Of a stretch of 57,173 bases of DNA, positions 27,490-35,809 are shown piece after piece. A model generated the notes under the pieces. That model was not told the origin of the DNA, ran no database searches, and saw only the letters and a program-made list of their open reading frames with translations. The DNA comes from Pseudobdellovibrio sp. (GTDB taxonomy: Bacteria > Bdellovibrionota > Bdellovibrionia > Bdellovibrionales > Bdellovibrionaceae), in the NCBI GenBank assembly GCA_020696855.1, contig JAJFMT010000004.1:1-57173 (forward strand), read 5' to 3'. How positions within the stretch are numbered: the stretch's first letter is position 1; the number at the start of each line of letters is the position of its first letter. The position numbers were made by a program, and so were the translations under genes.

Positions 27490-28020
27490 TTAGAAGTAAC
27501 CTTCGTCATCTTCGTCTTCATCGTCTTTATCGCTGGAGATGTCGTCTTCTAAATCATCTTCCATATCATCAGTGTTGTCGTCATCTTCAAGATTTTCAAA
27601 GGTGCCTTCTTCACTTTCAGAATCGTCTTCTTCAAGCGGTTCTGCATGAGACAGAGCATCTTCATCATCTACTCCAACCATTGAATCCATTTCTGATTCG
27701 TCATCAAATTCAGAAGCGATATCAGCGATCAATGAACCTTGAGTCATTTTGCTCGTGTTTACATCGTCAGATTTTTTAGCCGGTTTTTTCGCAGCAGAAC
27801 CTTTTTTAGCAGGTGCAGCTTTTTTCGGAGCGGCCTTTTTGGCAGCCGATTTTTTAGCTGGAGCTGCGGCTTTCTTAGCAGCCTTCTTAGGAGCCGCTTT
27901 CTTCGCAGCTTTTTTTGGAGCTGCTTTTTTTGCTTTCTTCGCAGCTTTCTTAGGAGCCGCTTTTTTTACGGCTTTTTTCGCCGCTTTCTTCTTAGCCGGA
28001 GCTTTTTTCTTTTTTGCCAT
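27490..28020 (-). CDS. Histone-H1-like Lys/Ala-rich protein with acidic tail
   Basis: The 176-residue product is bipartite. Residues 1-83 are almost only Lys, Ala and Pro, in repeats such as KKAAPKKAAKK, like eukaryotic H1 tails and the bacterial Hc1/AlgP-type proteins. Residues 100-176 are very acidic, with runs of Asp and Glu, and end in EGYF. A short neutral segment (MTQGSLIADIASEF) joins them. The basic half should bind DNA or RNA; the acidic tail could moderate this or bind a partner, which is inference. RBS AAAGAGG precedes the ATG. The antisense frames here are artefacts of the repeats. Confidence 0.85.
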   Translation of the reverse strand: MAKKKKAPAKKKAAKKAVKKAAPKKAAKKAKKAAPKKAAKKAAPKKAAKKAAAPAKKSAAKKAAPKKAAPAKKGSAAKKPAKKSDDVNTSKMTQGSLIADIASEFDDESEMDSMVGVDDEDALSHAEPLEEDDSESEEGTFENLEDDDNTDDMEDDLEDDISSDKDDEDEDDEGYF

Positions 28021-28156
28021 AAATACCTCTTTAGTTTAGACAAGTTGAGAGTAACGAGCTTTGAAATTGTCGGCAAGTAGATGCAAAGACTTGATATGTA
28101 TCGTTAAAGACAAAGGTCGAATTTTTAGCTCTCAAAATCATTGGCCTGCCGCGAAA

Positions 28157-28190
28157 GAAAAAGGCCCTAAGCTTCAAAACCTAGGGCCTT
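28157..28190 (-). terminator. Terminator-like hairpin downstream of flagellin
   Basis: AAGGCCCTA (28161-28169) pairs with TAGGGCCTT (28182-28190) around a 12-base loop. On the minus strand it is followed by a T-rich tract. It is the most distal of three hairpins behind flagellin. Confidence 0.75.
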
Positions 28191-28205
28191 CAATCGAACA
28201 TTTCA

Positions 28206-28226
28206 AAAAAGTGCCTGGCACTTTTT
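28206..28226. terminator. Perfect palindromic hairpin with A/T flanks
   Basis: AAAAAGTGCC (28206-28215) and GGCACTTTTT (28217-28226) are perfect complements around one T. A on one side and T on the other make it terminator-like on both strands. It may be a dispersed repeat. Confidence 0.75.
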
Positions 28227-28227
28227 A

Positions 28228-28244
28228 GATCCGGATTCCGGATC
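28228..28244. repeat. Perfect inverted repeat 10 bp behind the flagellin stop
   Basis: GATCCGGA (28228-28235) and TCCGGATC (28237-28244) are perfect complements around one T. It directly adjoins the palindrome at 28206-28226. A role in 3' end stability of flagellin mRNA is possible but not shown. Confidence 0.7.
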
Positions 28245-28253
28245 GGGTGTTGG

Positions 28254-29087
28254 TTAAGAACCGATCAGCTTAATCGCTAACATGCTGGCTTGATTCGCCT
28301 GAGCTAAAGTTGCTGTTCCTGCTTGCAACATGACCTGGTTTCGGGCCATTTCGGAAGAAGTTTGAGCAATATCAGTGTCTCTGATGCGTGAATTAGCTGC
28401 AGCAATGTTCTCTTCTGAAACCGAAAGGGTTTCAATAGTCGATTGCAAACGGTTTTGAAGGGCACCGATGTTGGCTCTCATACCGCTGACCATTTGAGTA
28501 GCGTAATCAAGAGCGCCGATACCGGCTAACGCACCCTCTTTTGTAGAGTAGTCGAGGTCAAATAATCCAAGTCCCTGAAGAGTCGCAACGTTTTGTGACG
28601 CATCATAAGAGATCACGTCATTCTCAGTCGCCTGTGAACCGATTTGGATATCGAACACCGGGGTAGTTCCGTCCAGCAGGGGAACGGAGTTCCAGTTAGC
28701 CGATAAGGCAATTCGTTCAATTTCAGATTTTAATTGCTGAACCTCAACGTTAATGAAGCCGCGTTCATTTTCGCCAACAGTGTCAGATGAGGCCTGGATC
28801 GCTAATTCTCTTAAGCGAACACCAAGGTTATTGATTTCAGCCATTGCGCCTTCAGCCGTTTGCACTAAAGAAATACCATCGTTAGCATTTCGCTTAGCCT
28901 GAGCTAAAGATCTTAATTGGGCTTTCATGTTTTCAGAAATAGCTAAACCTGCAGCGTCGTCAGCAGAACGATTGATTCTGTAACCGCTTGAAAGTTGTGC
29001 CATTGAATTTTGGATGTTTCTTTGACTAGTAACTAACTGTCTTTGCGCATTAATAGCCGCAACGTTAGTTGTAATTCGCATTCCCAT
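28254..29087 (-). CDS. fliC: Flagellin
   Basis: The 277-residue flagellin has the conserved N-terminal D0/D1 segment (RITTNVAAINAQRQL, QLSSGYRINRSADDAAGLAIS) and the C-terminal D1/D0 segment (ENIAAANSRIRDTDIA, ending LAIKLIGS). The variable centre is short (about 100 residues), so there is no D3-like surface domain. It is exported by the flagellar type III system and builds the filament. GGAG lies seven bases before ATG 29087; ATG 29081 is an alternative. It stands alone with a long leader and three downstream hairpins. Further flagellin genes elsewhere are likely. Confidence 0.95.
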   Translation of the reverse strand: MGMRITTNVAAINAQRQLVTSQRNIQNSMAQLSSGYRINRSADDAAGLAISENMKAQLRSLAQAKRNANDGISLVQTAEGAMAEINNLGVRLRELAIQASSDTVGENERGFINVEVQQLKSEIERIALSANWNSVPLLDGTTPVFDIQIGSQATENDVISYDASQNVATLQGLGLFDLDYSTKEGALAGIGALDYATQMVSGMRANIGALQNRLQSTIETLSVSEENIAAANSRIRDTDIAQTSSEMARNQVMLQAGTATLAQANQASMLAIKLIGS

Positions 29088-29108
29088 TTTAAACTCCGTT
29101 TAATATTT

Positions 29109-29129
29109 TTAATTGAAAAGTTTCTTCAT
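29109..29129 (-). CDS. Possible six-codon leader ORF (MKKLFN)
   Basis: ATG at 29129-29127 is followed by five sense codons and TAA. AAGGAGG (29142-29136) lies six bases upstream, a better ribosome site than that of flagellin itself, whose ATG begins 21 nt after the TAA. It could be a translated leader peptide. The same frame is open for 54 more codons upstream, so it could instead be the 3' end of a decayed gene. Confidence 0.35.
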   Translation of the reverse strand: MKKLFN

Positions 29130-29337
29130 TTCTTTCCTCCTTGAGTTATTCACGGCATCCGAGCCGATCTTGTTTTTTTGCCTGAGATCTTCCTTAAATT
29201 TTTTATTATCATCCGTAATAAAAATCGTCCTTGAGGCCTCCTTTTCAATTAAAAGTTTTGGAGCTGTAGTGATGCATCCTCGCTTCGCTACCTATGTGCT
29301 CCAGAGACTTCCTGCCTCTTAGTTAAATGTATTAATC

Positions 29338-29364
29338 TGATCGGGTTCCTGTAGGGGTTCTTGA
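29338..29364 (-). promoter_or_regulatory. Sigma-28-like flagellar promoter
   Basis: On the minus strand, TCAAGAAC is followed after 11 bases by CCCGATCA. The known FliA consensus is TAAAGTTT-N11-GCCGATAA; the -10 element matches at 6 of 8 and the -35 at 4 of 8, with exact spacing. It points at flagellin. Confidence 0.5.
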
Positions 29365-29491
29365 CAGGACACAAGAATAGAAAAGCGTTTTTTCAGAGTG
29401 AAAAACTGAAATCTGGATCAATCTGAGGTCGTGAAATTCATAGCTATTACAAGACGCAGGTCACGTCTTATGGCGATCGTCGAGTCTCGTC

Positions 29492-29746
29492 TTAGTCAAT
29501 TTCCTGAAGCCGACAAAGGGCTACTTTGCCTGACAAACTGTATGATAATTCCTGATTGCGCCGCAAGTGTTGTTCGGTTGGCATACCCAAGGTGCAGGTC
29601 TCATTTGAGGCCCTGAAGTGGCTGCAGTCCTCGCAGGCCATTGGCAGCTTATAACGTCTGTAATCAGCCGGATTGATGGCGTCTTTTTTGATAGACCATC
29701 CAATACGTTTTGGGCTTTTTTTAGGATTTGAGGGGGTTTGCGGCAT
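29492..29746 (-). CDS. Small Cys-rich protein, unrecognised
   Basis: The 84-residue product has a basic N-terminal part (SNPKKSPKRIGW) and a Cys-containing C-terminal part: MACEDCSHF, then ETCTLG and ALCRLQ, giving C-x2-C, C and C, a possible metal or Fe-S site. The orderly Cys spacing and protein-like composition argue that it is coding, against the overlapping + frame. ATG 29746 with AGGA upstream is chosen over TTG 29752. It diverges from clpB by 48 bp, sharing its control region. Function unknown. Confidence 0.65.
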   Translation of the reverse strand: MPQTPSNPKKSPKRIGWSIKKDAINPADYRRYKLPMACEDCSHFRASNETCTLGMPTEQHLRRNQELSYSLSGKVALCRLQEID

Positions 29747-29794
29747 TGACAAATCCTACAGGAATCTCATCTTTAAGACCAGAGGTAATGCTAT

Positions 29795-32344
29795 ATGAGC
29801 GCTGATTTAAACAAGATGACTTTAAAAAGCCAGGAGGCCATGCAGGCCGCGGCCAAGCTTGCTGAAAATTCTAAGCATTCCGTTGTTGAGCCTGAGCATC
29901 TTTTGTTTGAGTTGCTGGAGCAAGACGGTGGTTTTGTACCCCGCCTTCTGGAAGAAGTGCAACTGAAGCCAAAGCCAGTGTTGTCACTTTTGTCACAGCG
30001 CTTTAATAAATTCCCGAAACTGGCCCAGGCCTCATCGCATGTATTTGCCAGTAACCGTTTACAGAAGATATTTGAATCCTCACAAAAAGAATCTAAAGAC
30101 AACGCGGACGAACTGATTTCAACCGAACATTTCTTTTTAGCGATGTTGAAATCTTCAGACAGTGACCTAAAAAGTTTATTCAAAGAAGCCGGTATCCAGT
30201 TAAAGGCGATTGAGTCCGCTCTGCAAAAATTAAAAGGAAATAAAAAAGTGACGACAGACGATCCAGAAAATCAATTTGAAGTATTAAAAAAATACGCGCG
30301 AGATCTGACAGAGCTGGCCGTAGCGGGAAAGTTAGATCCCGTTGTGGGCCGTGATGAAGAGATCCGGCGCGTGGTACAAGTTCTTTCCCGCCGTACAAAG
30401 AACAATCCTGTTTTAATCGGTGAGCCAGGCGTGGGTAAAACAGCTATTGCAGAAGGCCTCGCGCTTCGTATCGTCAGAAAAGACGTTCCCGAAAATTTGG
30501 TCGGCAAAAAATTAATGGCACTTGATATGGGTTCTTTGATCGCGGGCGCCAAATACCGCGGTGAATTCGAAGACCGGTTAAAGGGTGTCATCAAAGAAGT
30601 CACTGAAAGTGCCGGCGAAATTATTTTGTTCATTGATGAAATGCATACTTTAGTGGGCGCAGGAAAAGGTGAAGGTGCCATGGATGCAGGCCAGCTTTTA
30701 AAACCGGCTTTAGCGCGTGGCGAGCTTCGCTGTATCGGTGCCACCACTTTGGATGAGTACCGAAAGAATATTGAAAAAGACGCAGCCTTAGAAAGACGCT
30801 TTCAAACGGTATTGGTTGAGGAGCCTTCGGTCGACGAGACGATCACCATTCTGCGCGGTTTAAAAGAAAAGTATGAAGTTCATCATGCGGTTCAAATCAC
30901 CGACACAGCATTAGTGGCTGCAGCTAAACTTTCACACCGCTACATTACGAACCGGTTTTTACCGGATAAAGCCATCGACCTCGTCGATGAAGCGGCCAGC
31001 AAGCTTGCGATCGAAAACCGCAGCGTGCCTGAAGCTGTTGATGAGATCGACCGCAAAATTCTTAGCCTGAAAATTGAAATTGAAGCATTGAAGAAAGAAA
31101 CGGATTCGGTTTCGGTAGACCGCAGAACGAACATTGAAAAAGAACTGGCCACACTTACTAAAGAATCCCAAGCTCAAAAAGAGCAGTGGAATTTCGAACG
31201 CGGGCAGATCGAAAATATTAAAAAAATCAAAACCGATATCGAGCAAACTAAAAATCAGATTTCACACGCCGAACGTGATGCCCAGTATGAGCAGGCCGCA
31301 AAGCTTAAATACGGCCAGTTGCCTGAGCTTGAGAAAAAGCTGAAAGACCTGGAAGAGAAAATTAAAACAAATCAGTCTGCACTGCTGAAAGAAAAGGTTG
31401 ATGCAGAAGATATCGCCGAAGTGGTTTCGAAGTGGACCAAAATTCCCGTTTCAAAAATGCTCGAAAGCGAATCGCAGAAACTTCTTCGCATGGAAGATGA
31501 GTTAAAAAACCGGGTTGTCGGGCAGGATCATGCTCTGCAAATCATTTCAGATGCGATCCGCCGGTCGCGCGCTGAAATCGCTGACCCGAATAAGCCAATG
31601 GGCAGCTTTATCTTCGTCGGGCCTACAGGTGTCGGTAAAACCGAAACCGTTAAAGCTCTCGCTGAATTTCTTTTTGATGATTCGCAGGCCATTGTACGAA
31701 TTGATATGAGTGAGTACATGGAAAAGCACTCTGTTTCCCGTTTGATCGGCGCGCCTCCGGGATATGTCGGTTACGACGAGGGCGGTCAGTTGACTGAGGC
31801 CGTTCGCAGAAAACCTTACTCGGTTGTGCTGTTTGATGAAATAGAAAAAGCGCACGGCGATGTATTCAATGTTTTGTTACAAATGCTCGATGAGGGCCGG
31901 TTAACCGATAGCCAGGGCCGCACCGTCGATTTTAAAAATTGTATTATCGTGATGACATCAAACTTAGGCGCAGGTCAGGGGACAGGTGCTATACAAGCGG
32001 CATTGAAGCAGTTCTTCCGCCCAGAGTTTTTAAACCGTGTTGATGACGTTGTGGAATTCCACCCGATTGAAAGCACGAACATGATTCATATCGTGCGCAT
32101 TCAACTTAAAGATGTCGTTAACAGGCTGAAAGAAAAGCAAATCGACATTTCGTTTTCGGATGCTGCCTGCTTATGGCTTGCAAACAAAGGTTTTGACCCG
32201 CAGTTCGGAGCAAGGCCTTTGAAGCGCTTAATCCAGACAGAAGTGTTAAACCCATTAGCCAAAAAACTGATCGGCCAGGAAGTAAAACCGTTTTCAAAAA
32301 TCAGGGTTGAAGAAAAAGACAATAATCTTGTTTTTGAAACCTGA
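29795..32344 (+). CDS. clpB: Chaperone disaggregase ClpB
   Basis: The 849-residue Hsp100 ATPase has an N-terminal Clp_N domain (about 1-145), NBD1 with Walker A GEPGVGKT (209-216), a long coiled-coil M-domain (about 400-530, rich in Glu/Lys heptads), and NBD2 with Walker A GPTGVGKT (near 608). The ClpP-binding loop of ClpA/ClpX is absent, as expected for ClpB, which works with DnaK to dissolve aggregates. ATG 29795 follows AGAGGT. TTGACA (29746-29751) could be a -35, but no good -10 is visible. No dnaK or grpE is adjacent. Confidence 0.96.
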   Translation: MSADLNKMTLKSQEAMQAAAKLAENSKHSVVEPEHLLFELLEQDGGFVPRLLEEVQLKPKPVLSLLSQRFNKFPKLAQASSHVFASNRLQKIFESSQKESKDNADELISTEHFFLAMLKSSDSDLKSLFKEAGIQLKAIESALQKLKGNKKVTTDDPENQFEVLKKYARDLTELAVAGKLDPVVGRDEEIRRVVQVLSRRTKNNPVLIGEPGVGKTAIAEGLALRIVRKDVPENLVGKKLMALDMGSLIAGAKYRGEFEDRLKGVIKEVTESAGEIILFIDEMHTLVGAGKGEGAMDAGQLLKPALARGELRCIGATTLDEYRKNIEKDAALERRFQTVLVEEPSVDETITILRGLKEKYEVHHAVQITDTALVAAAKLSHRYITNRFLPDKAIDLVDEAASKLAIENRSVPEAVDEIDRKILSLKIEIEALKKETDSVSVDRRTNIEKELATLTKESQAQKEQWNFERGQIENIKKIKTDIEQTKNQISHAERDAQYEQAAKLKYGQLPELEKKLKDLEEKIKTNQSALLKEKVDAEDIAEVVSKWTKIPVSKMLESESQKLLRMEDELKNRVVGQDHALQIISDAIRRSRAEIADPNKPMGSFIFVGPTGVGKTETVKALAEFLFDDSQAIVRIDMSEYMEKHSVSRLIGAPPGYVGYDEGGQLTEAVRRKPYSVVLFDEIEKAHGDVFNVLLQMLDEGRLTDSQGRTVDFKNCIIVMTSNLGAGQGTGAIQAALKQFFRPEFLNRVDDVVEFHPIESTNMIHIVRIQLKDVVNRLKEKQIDISFSDAACLWLANKGFDPQFGARPLKRLIQTEVLNPLAKKLIGQEVKPFSKIRVEEKDNNLVFET

Positions 32345-32361
32345 GCTGCTAACATGGCCGT

Positions 32362-32898
32362 ATGAAAATTTGGGCTTCACTTTTATTAACGGGGTTTTTC
32401 GGGATAAATGTTCTTGCGGCTTCAGTTGGTGTTTCTCAAAGCACGGGCAGAAGTAAAGAGTTCGTTGACTTCGATATTTCGGGATCTGCCGGAAATTACA
32501 ACGGTCAGTCATATACTGAACTTCATGCCGGCATTAACTTGAATTTCACAGACTCTATCACCTGGAGAAATTCACTGTTTAAGCGTATTCCTTCAGGCGG
32601 AGCCCCTGAAACCAACGGTTTGGATTCTTCCCTTCGTTTAAGCCATGACATAGGCCCACTGAATATCTACGCGGGTCCCGGATACCGTTTCACAAGTGAT
32701 TCCGATAAAAATGCGTTGCTGGGTGAAGCCGGAGCCAATTTGAATGTCGGACGTCTCACTTTAGGTGCCGGCGCAAAATTCCTTCGCTACGATAAAGCTC
32801 AGTATGATTCATCCGGAGCAGAACTCAAGCGGGACGACCTCAGCTACTTCATCGCAATTTCTGGTGGCTTCGGCATGGGTTTCGGCTTCGGAAATTAG
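32362..32898 (+). CDS. Small outer-membrane barrel-like protein
   Basis: The 178-residue product has a signal peptide (MKIWASLLLTGFFGINVLAA). The mature part shows alternating strands such as LNIYAGPGYRF and LTLGAGAKFLRY and a Gly/Phe-rich end. It follows clpB by 17 bp and may be read from the same transcript. No family is recognised; it is unlike the other two barrel proteins of this window. Confidence 0.65.
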   Translation: MKIWASLLLTGFFGINVLAASVGVSQSTGRSKEFVDFDISGSAGNYNGQSYTELHAGINLNFTDSITWRNSLFKRIPSGGAPETNGLDSSLRLSHDIGPLNIYAGPGYRFTSDSDKNALLGEAGANLNVGRLTLGAGAKFLRYDKAQYDSSGAELKRDDLSYFIAISGGFGMGFGFGN

Positions 32899-32981
32899 CC
32901 TACCGCTCAACGTAAATTAACAGCGTAATGCTCCGCACCAAACGCCACAATTAAGCGGCGTCTGTGCTACTACTTATCAGA

Positions 32982-33608
32982 ATGCAAATTAGCTCCACCG
33001 AAGAGATTTTAACTGAATTCAAGCAGGGTCGTTTCGTTATACTTGTAGATCACAGTGAACGCGAAAATGAAGGCGACCTTATGCTGGCCGCAGAATTTGC
33101 TTCCGCAGAAAATTTAAATTTTTTATTAAAAGAGGCGCGAGGCATGATTTGTCTGGCGCTGTCGCATATTCAAGTCGACCGCTTGCGGTTACCGCTGATG
33201 AGGTCAGAAGTTCACGCTTCACATCCGAACCATGCTGCATTTACTTATTCTATTGAAGCCACAAGCGGAGTGACCACCGGAATCTCAGCCCGCGAACGTG
33301 CACACACAATTCAAACGGCCATTAAAAGAGAAGCCGTTGTTTCTGATATCGTTTCTCCGGGACATGTGTTTCCGTTGCGTGCCGTACCGGGCGGAGTGCT
33401 TAACCGCGCCGGGCATACTGAAGCCAGCGTTGATTTAGCAGGGCTCGCCGGTTTGAATCCGGCTGCCGTGATCTGTGAGATTCTCGATGACAAAGGCGAA
33501 GCTGCAAAAAATGAATATCTCAGTCAATTCGCAAAAAAATTTAATATAAAAATCGGCACGGTCAGTGATTTAATTCAGTACCGCAAGCAGAAGCAGGCCG
33601 GCACTTGA
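32982..33608 (+). CDS. ribB: 3,4-dihydroxy-2-butanone 4-phosphate synthase
   Basis: The enzyme turns ribulose 5-phosphate into the four-carbon riboflavin precursor. The 208-residue protein has the acidic metal/substrate loop ERENEGDLM, the substrate region TSGVTTGISARERA, and GGVLNRAGHTEASVDLA. The GTP cyclohydrolase II domain found in RibBA fusions is absent. ATG 32982 is chosen over GTG 32964. No FMN riboswitch fits in the short upstream gap. The stop overlaps the TTG start of ntrY. Confidence 0.9.
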   Translation: MQISSTEEILTEFKQGRFVILVDHSERENEGDLMLAAEFASAENLNFLLKEARGMICLALSHIQVDRLRLPLMRSEVHASHPNHAAFTYSIEATSGVTTGISARERAHTIQTAIKREAVVSDIVSPGHVFPLRAVPGGVLNRAGHTEASVDLAGLAGLNPAAVICEILDDKGEAAKNEYLSQFAKKFNIKIGTVSDLIQYRKQKQAGT

Positions 33609-35809
33609 ACCCATTTGTAAGACCAAAAGAATCCGCAGACCGGGTGCAGGAGCTTAAAAAACGCCGCCGCGAGATTCTATTTATTTTCACAATTTCCATT
33701 TTGCTGGCGTTTTTGATCGGTGTTGAAGTTTACATCTTCCGTTCAGGACAAACGCTTCCGTCATCATATGTTTTATTTTTCATCGGTTTAGTTAACGTCA
33801 ATTTAATCTTAGTTTTACTTTTATTGTTTTTGATATTCAGGAATATCGTAAAAGTTTTCCTTGAAAGGCGAAGCAAAATCTTCGGCTCCAGCCTGAAGTC
33901 AAAACTTCTGATGTCTTTTGTTTCTTTCTCAGTTATTCCGACGTTGCTGGTTTTTACTATTTCAGTATTTTACCTTAACAGCAGCTTCGAAAAATGGTTT
34001 TCGCAGCGGATGCTCTCAGTGCTTCGCAATGCTTCGGAAGTAATTGATACGTTTATTTCGAATGAAAAGAAGCGCGGGTACGATTACTCACGTCTGACAG
34101 CCCAGGCTGTTGTTAAAAGTTCAAGCGGAGCTTCGCAAAAATTTTTAGACCGCATGCGCGACCAGTACAAGCTGGACGCCGTTGAATATTACGGTGACCT
34201 CATTTCAGACCGTTTGGTTTCGCAAGATTTGGATTTGGAATCCGATACGGTTCCTCCACTGAATATCGAGTTTCTTAAAAAGGGTCTCTTAAATCATGAT
34301 GAGGCCAGCACCATTCAAATTTTCGGTGACTACAATCTGTTGCGGGTGATGGTGCCCCTGAAAGACACTAAAAAACAAGGCGTCATTGTTGTTACGAAGT
34401 TTCTGAATTTAGCACCTGGGTCAAAATTTGATGACATCGTCGGCGCTTATCAGGAATTCCACAATAACTCGCTGGTCGAATATCCGCTGCGCTCAATCTA
34501 TTTCATCATGTTGATCGTGATGACTCTAGTAATTATCTTCGCAGCCGTGTGGCTCGGTTTCTATTTGGCAAGACAGCTTTCGATTCCGCTTGTGCAACTG
34601 GGCCGTGCAACGAAGCGGGTTGCGGCAGGAGATTACTCCCGTCTGGAAATTGAATCCGGCAGTGAAGAAATCAATAACCTGATCGGAAGCTTCAATCAGA
34701 TGATCGGCAATCTGTCGGCATCGGAACTTGAGCTTCAGCAAACCATCACCAACCTGAACCAGTACACTCGTTACGTTGAGATTGTTCTGAAGAACGTCAG
34801 TGCCGGCGTCATTTCCGTTGATATGAGCGGCCAAGTGACGACCGTCAACCGCCGCGCGGGCGAGCTTCTGCAAATTGACCCCATCAACAGCGTGGGTAAA
34901 CCTGTCAAAGCTCTCCTCAGCGAAGACAACTACCGGATTTTTTCTAACATCATTAAAAACATGAAAGAAAATTATCTGATGTCTTTGCAAAAAGAGATCA
35001 GAATCAGTTTAGGAAATGAAACTGTTCCGCTTTCTGTGAATATCTCAATTCTTAAAAATGAAAAGAATGAAGAAATCGGCCGCATCATCGTATTTGACGA
35101 CATGACACCGATTGTGAACGCCCAGCGTGCAGCCGCATGGACAGAAGTCGCCCGCCGAATTGCGCATGAAATTAAAAATCCACTGACACCAATCCGCCTT
35201 TCAGCAGAGCGAATCGCAAAGAAGTTCGGCGGCCAGATCTCAGACCCGGCGTTTCAGGATTCGATTAAGATGATTGTCAGTCAGGTCGACGACATGCGTG
35301 TGCTAGTGAATGAGTTCAGTCAGTTTGCCCGCATGCCGCAAATTAAAACCATTCCCGGGCAACTGAACGACGTTTTAGAAAAAACGGCGCAAATTTACGT
35401 CGATACTCAGTCCAATGTTAAGTTTGAAATCATCTTGGACCGCAGCCTTCCGGAGTTTAAGTTTGACCCGGATCAATTAAAGCGGGTTTTTGTAAATCTG
35501 ATTGATAATGCGGTAGCTGCGGTTCAGTCAGAGGCTCATCCGATGATTAAAATTCAAACAGAGTACGCGAAAGCCCAGCAAGTGCTTAAAATTTCGATAG
35601 CTGATAACGGGGTGGGTATTCCGCCTCGCGATAAAGTCAGGGTTTTTGAACCTTATTTTTCAACGAAAGAAAAAGGTACTGGACTCGGATTACCGATAGT
35701 AAAGAGTATTATAGAAGACCATAGCGGAGTCATAAGAGCATTAGACAACCCACCAAAAGGGACGAAGATGCATATTGAGATTCCCGTTTTACCGACTGAG
35801 GGAGTTTAA
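33605..35809 (+). CDS. ntrY: NtrY-like membrane sensor histidine kinase
   Basis: The 734-residue kinase has three N-terminal membrane segments (about 23-45, 55-82, 102-122), an extracytoplasmic region, a fourth segment (about 298-322), HAMP (about 323-375), PAS (about 385-500), HisKA with H in RRIAHEIKNPLTP, and a HATPase domain (FVNLIDNAV, DNGVGI, GTGLGL). This order is characteristic of NtrY, a nitrogen or redox-related sensor in proteobacteria. Start TTG 33605 overlaps the ribB stop (TTGA). The partner response regulator starts at the next base after its stop. Confidence 0.9.
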   Translation: MNPFVRPKESADRVQELKKRRREILFIFTISILLAFLIGVEVYIFRSGQTLPSSYVLFFIGLVNVNLILVLLLLFLIFRNIVKVFLERRSKIFGSSLKSKLLMSFVSFSVIPTLLVFTISVFYLNSSFEKWFSQRMLSVLRNASEVIDTFISNEKKRGYDYSRLTAQAVVKSSSGASQKFLDRMRDQYKLDAVEYYGDLISDRLVSQDLDLESDTVPPLNIEFLKKGLLNHDEASTIQIFGDYNLLRVMVPLKDTKKQGVIVVTKFLNLAPGSKFDDIVGAYQEFHNNSLVEYPLRSIYFIMLIVMTLVIIFAAVWLGFYLARQLSIPLVQLGRATKRVAAGDYSRLEIESGSEEINNLIGSFNQMIGNLSASELELQQTITNLNQYTRYVEIVLKNVSAGVISVDMSGQVTTVNRRAGELLQIDPINSVGKPVKALLSEDNYRIFSNIIKNMKENYLMSLQKEIRISLGNETVPLSVNISILKNEKNEEIGRIIVFDDMTPIVNAQRAAAWTEVARRIAHEIKNPLTPIRLSAERIAKKFGGQISDPAFQDSIKMIVSQVDDMRVLVNEFSQFARMPQIKTIPGQLNDVLEKTAQIYVDTQSNVKFEIILDRSLPEFKFDPDQLKRVFVNLIDNAVAAVQSEAHPMIKIQTEYAKAQQVLKISIADNGVGIPPRDKVRVFEPYFSTKEKGTGLGLPIVKSIIEDHSGVIRALDNPPKGTKMHIEIPVLPTEGV

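Larger units (their letters stand above)
29088..29491 (-). promoter_or_regulatory. Long flagellin 5' leader, gene-poor interval
   Basis: These 404 bases between flagellin and the small Cys-rich gene hold no convincing full gene. On the minus strand they contain a sigma-28-like promoter (29338-29364), two purine-rich Shine-Dalgarno-like sequences (near 29239 and at 29136-29142), a six-codon ORF, and a 60-codon open frame (29109-29291) without a clear start. If the promoter is real, the flagellin leader is about 240-250 nt. Confidence 0.5.

Noticed and set aside
27490..27770. Acidic-tail repeats as a CRISPR-like or satellite array
   Set aside because: Repetition is at Asp/Glu codon level inside a coding frame, without regular spacers.
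27739..28080. Long + strand frames over the histone-like gene
   Set aside because: Phe/Ser/Arg-only translations arise from the complement of KKAAPKK codon repeats.
29113..29322. 69-residue + strand frame over the flagellin leader
   Set aside because: No ribosome site; Phe/Leu-rich composition is the complement of A-rich leader sequence.
29431..29616. 61-residue + strand frame before clpB
   Set aside because: It overlaps the minus-strand Cys-rich gene, which has better start context and ordered Cys residues; the + frame has neither.
32942..32961. Terminator or riboswitch before ribB
   Set aside because: Only a 5-bp ACGCC/GGCGT stem without a T-run; too short for an FMN riboswitch.
34526..34990. 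154-residue minus-strand frame inside ntrY
   Set aside because: It lies fully inside the HAMP/PAS coding region of ntrY and shows no motif or start signal.
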